Shown here piece after piece: positions 21,795-32,379 of a stretch of 64,000 nucleotides of DNA. Source of the DNA: Pleurodeles waltl (Eukaryota > Chordata > Amphibia > Caudata > Salamandridae); the NCBI RefSeq assembly GCF_031143425.1, contig NC_090446.1, forward strand, positions 657,903,717 to 657,967,716, given 5' to 3'. Under the pieces are notes generated by a model. The model saw only the letters and a list, made by a program, of their open reading frames with translations, had not been told where the DNA came from and searched no databases. Numbering within the stretch: the first letter of the stretch is position 1; each line of letters starts with the position of its first letter. The translations under genes and the position numbers were made by a program.

Positions 21795-22736
21795 TAAACT
21801 TACAAGGGGGCGCGAATAGGTCGATGAACCTTTTGACTCGCAATTGTGAAGATCTTACCATAGTTCCAGTACATAATCAATAATCAATACACATTAATCA
21901 ATAGTCATTAGTAATCAATAAAATCAATAATCAATGGAGTCAGTAATTGTCACTCATCATGACCCTTCAGTCATGAATAACCACACCTTTAGTAAAAGTT
22001 TAGAATGTTTATTTCCCAATATTAACAATGCTAAGGTCATGTAGATTAATCTTAAAATCAAATTAAAAACATACAGAAACATCACTGTTTAACCAAAGCG
22101 GCAGAAGGAATGAAATCTAATCAAAAGCTTGAACTACAACACATTCTAGGGTTACAGTGAAAATCAATAGCAGAGTCAGCTGCAACAGGTTATAACATGC
22201 ATAGAATTCCGCAGAGAAATTCATCAAACATTAGTCCCTGTTATCATCAGTCATTTGGTGAGGATCCTTAGGTAATATCAGATTAGCATCAGGATGTTGG
22301 GCTTCATGCAAAACAATTTAATAACACAAATTTGGAAAATATCTAACTATGGCTCTCTCAAAACAGCGCAGTTGGAAACTGGAAAGAAAAAGAGCAAATA
22401 TGCATAATAATCACATTTCAGTATATACCTATCCTCGGTATGGATCAGCAAAGCAGAATCATTCTTCATCCTCAGGACATCAGTTGATCAGCAAGGCATC
22501 AGGCTCCCAGTCAGGAAAATATGGGAAAGTCATTTAAGCATTAAAGATAAGCACGTCTCTATAAAGACGCACAAGAAAATAATAACCTTTCGGTTAGGAA
22601 GAATAAGGGCAATGATGTCTTCTCTCAGAATGAGCATTGTTATATTAAAGTCACCTAATTATTGTTCAAAATACATAAACACTCATTAATAACTTTTATT
22701 AAAACACCTGCACTAGCAGGGGTCCTTCTCATGCTA
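21795..22736. mobile_element. Unidentified 942-bp insertion inside integrase of copy 1
   Basis: AATAAG occurs at both edges (21789-21794 and 22737-22742). Removing the insert and one AATAAG rejoins two integrase pieces that are contiguous in the homologous plus-strand copy. The insert carries a run of ATCAATA-like motifs (about 21868-21935) and no coding sequence. It lacks obvious inverted ends and TG...CA ends, so the class is open; an aged solo LTR is possible. Confidence 0.6.
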
Positions 22737-22742
22737 AATAAG

Positions 22743-23150
22743 ACTAAGAGTATATAGCCTTTTCTATGACATTGAGGAGTGAACCATGCCTAATCTTATT
22801 TTCATCTTTCTCTACAACTCCTGATGCTTCTGACAGAAAACTACAATGGAACTTTTGTTCGATCTTCAGTGCTATACACAGATCTCTCATGATTTAATTT
22901 GTAAAATTTTCAACCGTATCTGTTGCTATAGAAGTTGGGAAATCAAATCTTGGGATCAGTTCCCCTAGCAACAATTTAACAATTGTCAGCGCATCACTTC
23001 TCCTCATTGGATATGCCTCAATCCATTTTGAAAACAAGAAAACAATCGCTAAAATATACTTTAGACCACTGCAAGTTGCCATCTCAACAAAATCCACCGT
23101 CAGCCTTCTGATAAGATCTTCTGCTTTTCCTATGTGACTAATGGCCAATA
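22743..23150 (-). pseudogene. Integrase catalytic-core remnant of copy 1
   Basis: The frame at 22894-23148 shows LTVDFVEMATCSGLKYILAI (first acidic residue region) and LLLGELIPRFDFPTSIATD (second). The pattern is the same as in the plus-strand copy at about 32840-33050. After the second Asp the usual G-x-x-F is altered. It continues to about 22743, where the 942-bp insertion interrupts it. Confidence 0.7.
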
Positions 23151-23854
23151 TAGTTTTTTTTCGCTACAATAACTTTTGCCTTGTGATACACCTCTAACTT
23201 ATGTTTTCTATAATATTTTGAAAAGATAAAACCAATATTTTTGTAAATGTGCCCACCATTCCATCACATCCCACAAGGAAAGGCCTGCACATCTATCTTG
23301 CCTTCTGCAGTATGAGTGAGTCTGGCAAAACAAACCTCTCATCTATTGATTTCCACCATTCGTTTTCATCTTGTTCACATCCTGATTTTTCCTATTGTTT
23401 CTTTTTCTCCTGTAGTGCCTTATTCTGAAAATTGTTTTACTAATCTACTGTTTGAATTGTATTGGAAGAAACAAATTTATATTTTCAACATCTGAATCAT
23501 CTGCATCTAACTTGTCATATGGAATTGGTAATATGGTAGACCTAGGAGTGCAGTCTATTCATAGAAATGATTATCCAATGTACTCATTTCACTGCCACTC
23601 AACAGTGATTTTTTGGCAATTTTAGGGCATATAACAAATCAAAAAACATAGACTGTTCTAATTTGGGTGTCACATATCCCCCTGGGACTGCAATTGTCCA
23701 AAGTCATGGACCACTCCAAACACATATTGACTACCTGTATAGATTGTAATCTTCATTTTATTGCTTGTGCCGCATGCTCTTATGATGGCAAGCAATACAG
23801 CTACTTAGGCTGCAGTTAACGTACTCAACTACAGTGCCTTCATAATGTATGTCA

Positions 23855-24815
23855 CTATGCAAACTGCAAATGCTGCTCGAAGATTCCATGATGATTTCTC
23901 AAACATGAGCCTCCCACACATAAAACCAAATTAACCAACTTGAGTGGTACATCTTGAACGTATGCACTTGTCTCGGTACACAACTCTGTTGAGTCAATAC
24001 AATCATGATCATAGTCATTAATCTCATCCTCATCATTTTCATCTCTAGAAAATGGCAAAAGTGTGTGGGGGGGTATGTGTTCTGCGCCTTCTCATAGAAA
24101 TGTTCTCTGCAGCCAGGAATATTATTATTATATCATATTAAGTCACACCACTGCTTCTCTGGTGTTGAGTGCATGTGCTAGTTAATTTTGTTTCAACTGA
24201 ATGTGGTACACATAGAATCAGTGTGTATCCTATTAAGATTGTTTTGCTCTGTGGGCTTGTCAACACTGTGTTCTTCACAGATTTAGACAGAGCTGCTCAA
24301 AGTGGGTCTAGTGTTGCTGATCACCATGTTCTTGTGTGAGAACAGAAAGTGCTCATCCTTTTTTTATTGAAACTTTGTACAAATTCTACTCACAGTCAGG
24401 TGTTCATAAAATGGGTGCTGTGCACAAGGAGTATCTAAGCTCCACGAAGACTTGCAGGCATTCATCAACCCAGGACACAGGATCTGTGACATCACTGTAC
24501 ATCTGTCTCTGTAGAAGCTTCACAATCAAGGAAAAGTTGGAAATCCACTGTTGACAGTATCTAACTATCCCTAAAAACATCCTTGAGTCTCTCTGTATAG
24601 TTACTAGGTTCATTCTCATAATTTTAACAATGCATTCCTTGAACACCATCTTCGCTTCGCTCTCAATTTTGTGTTCCAAACAAGTGACCTCCTTTTGACA
24701 TTACTATACTTTGGTAGGGACACTTTAATCCCTTTTGCAGGCAAAGTATTTAATAAAGCAATGTGTCCAACTTACACCATTCTTTTGTTTTTGTTGCAAT
24801 CATCAATGCACTGCA
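23855..24815 (-). pseudogene. Reverse transcriptase palm/thumb and RNase H remnant of copy 1
   Basis: The catalytic block near 24797-24812 reads QCIDD where the related copy has QYIDD, so the active-site tyrosine is changed to cysteine. The thumb/connection segment MFLGIVRYCQQWISNFSLIV lies at about 24500-24590. A fragment at 23855-24058 contains GGSCLRN, equivalent to the RNase H VDGSCLRD start in the other copy. Frameshifts and stops separate the pieces. Confidence 0.6.
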
Positions 24816-25189
24816 CGAGTTCTGAAACACGAGGCAAGTTTAAACTTTCCATATCTTTCTTCAATATTTGGGAAATGATTGAGAGACTATGTTGGGAAAA
24901 GATTGAGGGACCAAGTTTATACTAAATGGGATTCTACACCAAACAAGGACTTTTTTCAAAACAAAATCTGACTGCAAAAAATGTTTTAATAAAGAGGAAT
25001 TAAGTAAAATGCTGAACATAACTCAATCACTGTGAACAACTCTGCATCTGCTTAAATTTCAAATACAATCCATGCTGAATTTGGTACGATGGAACAACCT
25101 GGGATTGTTATAACATTTATTTTGCAGATGTCTTCAATTATTCAATATTTCTCGGTCAGTTTGTGCTATTTCATCATTTTGAAATATAT

Positions 25190-26749
25190 TCACATAAAAT
25201 TTACAATACCTGTTACAATGTCCCTCTCTACCACAAATGTGACACACTCCCAATTTAAAAAAAATATTGTTAGCATTATTCACATTACTAACATTTTAGT
25301 AAACCCTCTACCTCAACCTAAAGATGTGCACTGGTCTCCAGAAATCAGTCCAACACTTAAGCAGAAACAAATGCTGCCACCTTATTTTGCATGATCATCA
25401 ACTCTACTATGTTGCCTGTATTTCTGTATCAATCTCTCATAATATGCATGAACTGACGCATCTGCATTTTGCGTCGCTCTCATGATTTGTGGCCAATTAA
25501 TCTGTTTCTGTGGAACATTTCTTTTTAAATGTTCAGTAACCTCAGAATATGTCTGCATGATAATAGGAGAAGGCTTAAAAGTAGGTCTCTCTCTTTTCAT
25601 TGGGCCATTGCACTATTGTCTTGTACTGAATCCACAAATCTTTTGAGAAACTTTTTGAAAACAATGTCTATAGATCTTCCTAAAGCACCTTTGAATTAGT
25701 CATAATTTTCTCTATATCACTTTTCTGGCTCCTCTCTAAGGTTTGGAAAAATATTTGTAAAAGTCCAGAGATCTTGGCAGCTACGTGGAATGTACACATA
25801 TGCTCCTCTAGGAACTTCTCACAAAGAAAACTCCCTTATAACAGTCACTTCACATTCATAATCACTTGCACTCCCAACTCTTTTCAACAAACTCATTGGT
25901 GGCTTCTGAGCAGTCTGAGCATAATACGCGTTGTACTTTTTCACATTCTCCCAGTCTCTGGTCAAGTCAATTAATTCTCTGAGATTTGTTCTTAATTGTG
26001 TAATGTTTTTCTTTTTGCATTTCACATTTTGTCAATATTATTATCGCTGTTTCTCAAGTTTGTTTCTTCTTCAGATTTACATCAAATTCCTCAGCCAACA
26101 ACCCAAGTTTCTCATATGCACGACTATGAAGTTTCCCTGCTTCCAAATTCAAAAGCACCAATTCTTCTTTATTATATTTTAGAATGTTTGCCTTAATGTC
26201 TGAAACTACAATTTTGTCTAAATCCTCTTTAAGTTTTTTCTACTAATTTCTGAAACTTTTACCTCAGATGACTGTCAGCCCTCCAAGGTTGATTCATAAT
26301 GCCTTTCATTCAACTCATTTGTTCTAGCTTCTTGTACTTCTGCATAAGCATTATCCTATAGTGATGGTCTAGTTATGATTATCAGATCAACTATGAATTA
26401 ATCCTCATTCTCAGAATCACTCTTATTCTCACTTTTTTCTCATACTTCTCATCTTATTTACAGTTGTACTCACTTTTTTGGTTTTGTTTGAGTCAGTAGC
26501 AATTGCAGGAAACACAGTCACAGTTTCCAAAACGTTCTCACTCCACTCTTTTTTCCATAAATGCAATCTTCTCTCCAAACAATTAATGATGGCCTCACCA
26601 ACTTGACCTTGATATTTTTTGATAGAACCTGGGATAGGTTGGTTAGTGAGAAATACTGCGCACAAATTCATGGATAAGACTGCACTGTCATCGGTTGAGA
26701 ACAGAGCATGAAAAGGATTGTGGGATTGAAAATTATTTCCTAGTTTCAT
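25190..26749 (-). pseudogene. Gag remnant of copy 1 with a CCHC zinc knuckle
   Basis: A canonical single knuckle, CHICGREGHCNRYC (C-x2-C-x4-H-x4-C), is encoded near 25203-25250. Upstream, the frame at 25382-25600 (YYERLIQKYRQHS and neighbours) matches the capsid segment of the plus copy near 28440-28600. The frames at 25819-26025 and 26429-26749 cover the amino-terminal part. Several stops. The fragment ends near 26.75 kb against the start of the oppositely oriented copy 2, and its first codons appear to be missing. Confidence 0.65.
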
Positions 26750-26783
26750 AGATTCTGTGTTAGTGAATTAGATTAGTGTAAAA

Positions 26784-29280
26784 ATGAAGTTTTTCAAAGC
26801 TTTAAGGAGTGCGTTTAGAGGAGACTTTTTTATTCCAGTTAGAGAGGGTGAGCCTACCACAGCTGATTGTACACCAGCATTTGAGGTAATGGAAGAGAGA
26901 GGAGTTTCAGCATGTCTTTAGGTAAATCAATGGTGCAAAATAACTGAGAAGGAAGGTACCTTAGCTTTTCTCTGTTACGGATCTTTTAATTTGAAAATTT
27001 AGGAGAATTTAAGGAAGGTGCTGTATGAATCAAAACCCATTCCTAGACCCACACAATTTGAAGCACTTGCTATTTGGAAATTAAGTGCGAGACAAAAAGA
27101 AGCTCAGAAATTTGAAAGGAGAATGAGGAAAGCAGAGAAGATGCTGGCAGAAGCTAGATGGGATGAGGAGCAGAGAATACGAAGGACAAATACCTTTCAT
27201 GCAGTGAATTTATTCCCGGCAATTACACAGGAAGGTGATGGAAGTGTTAAACATAAAGTCAAACAGAAATATGAGGAAGATGTTCCCACCAAGTCAGATG
27301 AATTTATCAGGACCAGAAGCATTAACACTTCCTGTAATCATAGGTCCAGTAGTCTGAATGCCCAGGGTAATACTGAGAGTGGTCTTCAGATGTCAAATCC
27401 AGTATTAGCAATGAATTCCCCTCTTGGAACTAATGCTGAATTGGAGTGAGTGAGCACTACTGTGCCAGCCATGATCCTTTTGAATTATTTTGGTTAAAAT
27501 CAGACACACAATGGAGTGGGTCCATTGATTGATGTGACATGTCCACCATGCTCTACAGGGTCATCTGTATTAGCTCAGGAACAGGCTAAGGGATCATCTT
27601 GTTTTCATCCACAGCCTCTTTCTCGAGGTAAAGACATTAGTTTACAAGGGTTATCAGCACAACAAATGACTGGATGATTAGACAATTTGAGTGAACATCA
27701 ATTCCAGGAAACATGCCAGAGGAAGAAATGTAATTGAACATGACTAGATTAAAATCAAATTAAATTAACTGATTGAGGGATCTCTTGAATTGGACAAATT
27801 AGATTCTTTCAATGAAAATCAATTGCACTTCATGTGCAAGTGTGTTACTCTTCAAGCAGGATATGTTTATGGGAAAGTGTCTAATTTGGCTGAGAAATAT
27901 GAAATTGAGGTGAATAAATACAAACATTTGAAGAAGAGTTACAGATTAGAATTTGATTCAAGAAACATTGTGAACATGAGATCACCTGGAATAAATATTC
28001 ACTTTAAGGAATTGATTCAGACCATTCAAAAATGGGGAGCATTAGATAAATAGGAAGGAAGATGGACACAGAAAAAAAAGATGAGAAGAAGAAGTAGACT
28101 GCACCTTCAAATGATGTAAAGCAGGCTGAGGAAGTTGCAAAAATGATGCCAATAAAAGACATTTCTGGAGGAAATGTTGTTCATGTTCCTTGGAGCAGAA
28201 GTGACATACTGTCATTTACAAATCATTACCCAACATTGAGGGAGAAACTATTGGAATAGTACCAGCAAACAGAGAGGTTTGTCAAGCTTGTGAATTGCTG
28301 GTGGGAAGATCTGAACACTGTTTGAGACTGTGGTTTCAGCAGATTTGTGGGTTGAGTTGAAGAGGAGTGTTGAATGGCCAATGTGTGAGCCATCAAGAGA
28401 TGCAGTAACAGGTGCACCATCTGAAGAAGTGAGGAACAGCTATTACAAGGTAACTGAGTTTCTGAAAACTAGAGTTGCCCCTAAAGATATTGATTGGCAA
28501 AGAATTGACAGGACAGCTCAGGAAAAAAAGGAGTTATTATGAGAGATTGTTGCAAGCATTCAAGCAGTACAGTGGCACAGAGATTATTGAACCGAGAGAC
28601 ATAATTAATTTTGTGTTTAGATTTGTTCAAGGATTGAAACCTGAAATTAGTAATATGATTTAAAAGTATTTGATTTGCTAGCAAGGAAAGCCGATTGACG
28701 AAGTATTGCATTACAAAAACACTGTAGTGACGAAATTGAGTTGACAAAGCAATGGCGATGCAAATCAAGTCTGCCCGAGCGGCAGGTATGCAGAGTCCGC
28801 AAGGAATGGTGAATGTAGGAGAAATGCTGGGAACACAGGAGCAACAAATATGGTGCCTCAGTTCAGAGGTAGAGGTTGTGGAATTCCCTTTAATAATGTA
28901 AATAATTTAGTGCAAGGTGGTAGTGTTGCACATATGGTTGACAACAGTCAATTTCAAAATCAGAGAGTTCAAAGTCCTTGAAATCAAAGCATGAATGTTC
29001 CTATTGGAGCAGTCCAAATGCAGATTCCCCAGTAACAAGTACAATTTCCCCAACAGCAAATCGAAGCCCAGTAGCAAATGCAGATACCACAAGCTCCGAT
29101 GGCACAGCAAGAGGTAATGGTTCCTCATCAGAACGCGAACCAAATAACAAATGCAAATGTAAATCAGTTAAGCACACAATACCCATTAATTGAATTCAGT
29201 GACAATGAAATGAGTGAAGAATACATGAGTGAGAGTTCAGAAGAGGAAGATTGTGTGTTAGCAGCTTATTGGAGGTAGAT
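26784..29280 (+). pseudogene. Gag remnant of copy 2
   Basis: A methionine start at 26784 begins a frame that hits a stop after about 45 codons and then resumes. The frame at 27018-27449 is basic and helix-rich (QKFERRMRKAEKMLAEAR). Capsid-like sequence lies at 28170-28680, with QGLKPEISNMI (about 28630-28660) and a GKPIDEVL segment just after. The latter resembles the capsid major-homology-type context but is not diagnostic. A glutamine- and asparagine-rich tail precedes protease. Unlike copy 1, I find no CCHC knuckle here, so it seems deleted or destroyed. Confidence 0.6.
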
Positions 29281-29480
29281 CAGCGTGGTCCTTCTGTGAG
29301 TACAAGTGTTATGGATCATGATGTGTCATTCTTTGTTGACACTGGAGCAACTTGTTTAACTGTCAGATCTGTAGAAGTCACAAATGTGCCCCTTCCAGGA
29401 AGAACAGTTCAGTTTGTACGAGTAGCAAATCAGCATTTAATAAATCCTATTACAAGACCCATTTCAGTTAAGTAAGGAAC
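29281..29480 (+). pseudogene. Retropepsin remnant of copy 2
   Basis: FFVDTGATCLTV (about 29329-29364) contains the aspartic-protease DTGA signature, with a hydrophobic segment before it and further conserved-looking residues (GRTVQFVRVANQ) after it. The frame ends in a stop near 29473, before a full-length protease would end. It would have cleaved Gag and Pol polyproteins in a virion. Confidence 0.65.
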
Positions 29481-29689
29481 ATTTGAGGGTCTGCACTGAT
29501 TTGCAGTTTGTGATTCAAGTCCTGACAGTCTGTTAGGAAGAGAATTGCTATACAAATTAAAATGTTCCCTCACTTGTACACATGAAGGGATAGAAATTCA
29601 GACCAATATTGATGATGAAACTTCCAGTCAAACTGATGAGATGTACCGTCTTATTACATTGTTTCCTGCCATGACAATTAAAGAGACAG

Positions 29690-31440
29690 TAAAACTTTGA
29701 GTTTTGTATATCTCTGGAAAAGATATTGGACTTACTCGAGGTGATGAACCAGTCAAAGTGACTGTAAAGGCAAATGCAGTGTTCCCCAGAATGCCACAGT
29801 ATAACATGACTCCAGAAGTGATTGAAGGTATTACCCAAGTAATTGCAGACTTTATTGAGGAGAAAGTTTTAAAGGAAGTGATGGGCAGCTCATGTAGTTC
29901 ATCAATTATGGGATGCAAAAGTCAAGTGAGAAATATTGCATAGTTCATGATTTGAAAAAGGTAAACACATTTATGTAATCCTTTTGCCCCATAGTGCAAA
30001 ATTCATCAGGGATTTTATTTAAGATTTCATGTGAAGCAGAATGGACTTCAGTTATCAATTTGTCACAGGCATTTTTCTCAGTACCTTTGCATGAGGATAT
30101 TCAATTCCTCTTTTCTGTCCGATGCAGCAATTATGTGTATTCATGGTGTGGCACTCCACAAGGGCTTTTGGAATCTCTGTCCACTTTTAATCAGATCCTG
30201 AAGAAGAACTTAGGCCCATATTTATACTTTTTGACGCAAACCAGCGGCGGCGCTGGTTTGCGTCAAAAAATGTACCACCGACTAATGCCATTCCAACGCG
30301 CCACGCGGGTGCCTTATTTATGGATTGACGTTAGCCGACGCTGTGGCATGGTTAGAGTAAAAAAGAATGACTCTAACTGGGCAATGCAGGCATATGGAAG
30401 AATGGGGGTTGTGCGTCAAAAAATGGTACAGGTCAGGTTAGAGTAAAAAATCATGGCTCTAACCGGACTTGCACCATTTTCTGACGCACAACCCCCCATT
30501 GAAATGAGTCCTGTTTTCGGAAAGGCAGGAGTCATGCCCCCCTGCCCAATGGCCATGCCCAGGGGACGTCTGTCCCCTCTACTTACCTGTACTTACCTGG
30601 GATGGGTCCCCCCATCCATGGGTGTCCTCCAGGGGTGTGTGAGAGTGGCAGGGGGTGTCCCTGGGGGAAGGGAAGGGCAGCTGTGGACTGCTTCCATGGT
30701 CAGAGACCATGGAAATGAGCCCACAGGTCCCTTAACGCCTGCACTCATCCAGGCGTTAAATAACAGTGCACATCAGGCTGTGCGCCTTTTTTAAGGCCCG
30801 CCCCCTGCTGTGCGTCAAAATGACGCGGGAGTATAAATAAGGCACACATGCCTTGAAGTCATTTTTTGGACAGGAATGCCTACCTTGCATGTCATTAACG
30901 CAAGGTGGTTTCACGCGTCCAGAAAATGATGCACACTGCTGAATTTTGACGTTTGCGGGGTCGAGCGTCAAAGTATAAATATGGTGTTAGGTTTGCGCCG
31001 AATTGGTGTCAAAAATTTTGATGCCAATTCGGAGCAAACAGAGTATAAATATGTCCCTTAGAGTCTTTGAACATGCCAATTTAATCTGCTTTAGTGCAGT
31101 ACATTGATGACCTGATGGCTTGCAGACAAGATACCATAGTGTTGTTTAATCATTTAGGTGAAAATGCACACATGGTTTCCCTTGCTAAGTTACAGTACTG
31201 TCAGAAAGAATTAAAGTATTTTGGTCACCAACTTGAGAAAGGTGCAAGGAAAGTGTCTCGAGAAAGAGTTGCAGAAATTATGCAAATGAATCCCCAAGTT
31301 CCACAGAGAGATGTCAGAATGTTTTTGGGCTTGGTGAGCTATTGTCACCAATGGATCCCACATTTTTCAGTAATTTCCAAAGCTTTGCAGAAGTTGACAC
31401 ACCAGAAGTCACAGACCCAGTCCCCTTCAATGAAGAATGC
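29690..31440 (+). pseudogene. Reverse transcriptase remnant of copy 2, split by a miniature element
   Basis: The fingers/palm part (29700-30209) includes NLSQAFFSVPLHED and a PQG segment. The first catalytic Asp, expected in IDLxxAFF, is Asn here. The coding sequence stops at the TTA at 30210 and resumes after 31060. The catalytic QYIDDL block lies at 31097-31114, followed by RDVRMFLGLVSYCHQW of the thumb. The QYxDD form is typical of retroviruses rather than Gypsy elements. Confidence 0.72.
30213..31057. mobile_element. Harbinger-like miniature element, 845 bp
   Basis: TTA flanks both ends (30210-30212, 31058-31060). The ends GGCCCATATTTATACT and, inverted, GGGACATATTTATACT match except at two positions. 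Near the left end an 18-nt inverted repeat (30228-30245 with 30252-30269) forms a hairpin with a 6-nt loop. A larger imperfect hairpin lies near the right end. No transposase; short plus-strand frames inside have no motifs. A 3-bp TTA duplication fits PIF/Harbinger. Confidence 0.8.
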
Positions 31441-32250
31441 ATGAAAGCCTTCACTGAGTTGAGAGAGAGTTTGTGCAGAGCTCCAGCTTTGGGAATGCCT
31501 GAGTACACAAAAGGTTTTGCACTGATTTGTCATGAACGTGATGGTTGTGCTCTTTCTGTTTTAACGCAGTCGCATGGAGGAACAAACTGGCCAGTGACAT
31601 ATTTTTCCGCAACATTGGATCCTGTCTTTGCTGCTTTGCCCAGCTGTCTAAAAGCCATGGCCAGCGATGGTGTGAGCATAAATCAATGCAAAGGTATTCT
31701 GATCAGACTCTCTTTATCTGTTAATGTCCCACATTCAGTTGAAGTACTTTTGACCCGGTCTAAGACCCAATATTTGATCAATGCCTGTCTTACCCATCAT
31801 GATTTATTGATCCTTGAACTGGCCAGTGTAACTGTTAAAAGGTGTATGGTTTTAAACCGTACCACATTACTGCCTGTAAATTTTGATGATTCAAATAATG
31901 TTACTGAAATGGAACATGACTGCCTCGATATCATTGAACTGTGCACCAAATCCAGACCTGGTTATTCAGGATACTCCTTTAGAGGAGAATGACCAAGTTG
32001 TTTTTGTTGATGGCTCCTGTTTAAGAGACAATGAAGGTACTCTGAGAGCTGGTTATACAGTTTGCACCCTCTCAGGAGTGGACAAAGCCTCATGGCTTCA
32101 AGGACTTGTTTCTGCACAAGTAGCCAAATTGGTTGCTCTTACATGAACATGCTGCATGTCAGAGCAGCTCAAAGTGACAATATTCACAGATAGTCAATAC
32201 AGATTTGGTGTTGTGCATGACTTTGGGCGTTATGGCACTAGCGAGGTTTC
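31440..32250 (+). pseudogene. Connection and RNase H remnant of copy 2
   Basis: VFVDGSCLRD (about 31999-32030) is the start of a retroviral RNase H with its first catalytic Asp. In the next motif, SAQVAKLVALT, lysine stands where the catalytic glutamate of SAQxAEL is expected. FTDSQY (about 32187-32204) gives the following Asp. A frame change and stops lie between the blocks. Confidence 0.65.
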
Positions 32251-32379
32251 ATGACCTCGTCAGGATCACCCATTCGAAATGGTGAAAGAATTTATAATTT
32301 GTTAAATGCTTTACAGTTACCTGAGAAGATTGTGGTTGCTAAGTGTGTAGCTCATCAAAGATTGAATGATTCTGTATCA

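Larger units (their letters stand above)
19400..26760 (-). mobile_element. Endogenous-retrovirus-like copy 1, decayed, minus strand
   Basis: Read on the minus strand, the fragments fall in gag (26.75-25.2 kb), reverse transcriptase (24.8-24.4), RNase H (24.06-23.86), integrase (23.15-21.4) and env (about 20.6-19.46) order, as in a simple retrovirus. Many fragments match the plus-strand copy at 26.8-36.3 kb in sequence and order. Protease and the first half of the reverse transcriptase are missing: only about 0.4 kb separates the zinc knuckle from the palm. Neither LTR is identified. A 942-bp sequence interrupts integrase. Stops and frameshifts throughout make it inactive. Placement near class I (gamma/epsilon-like) retroviruses is inference from motif style. 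Confidence 0.75.
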
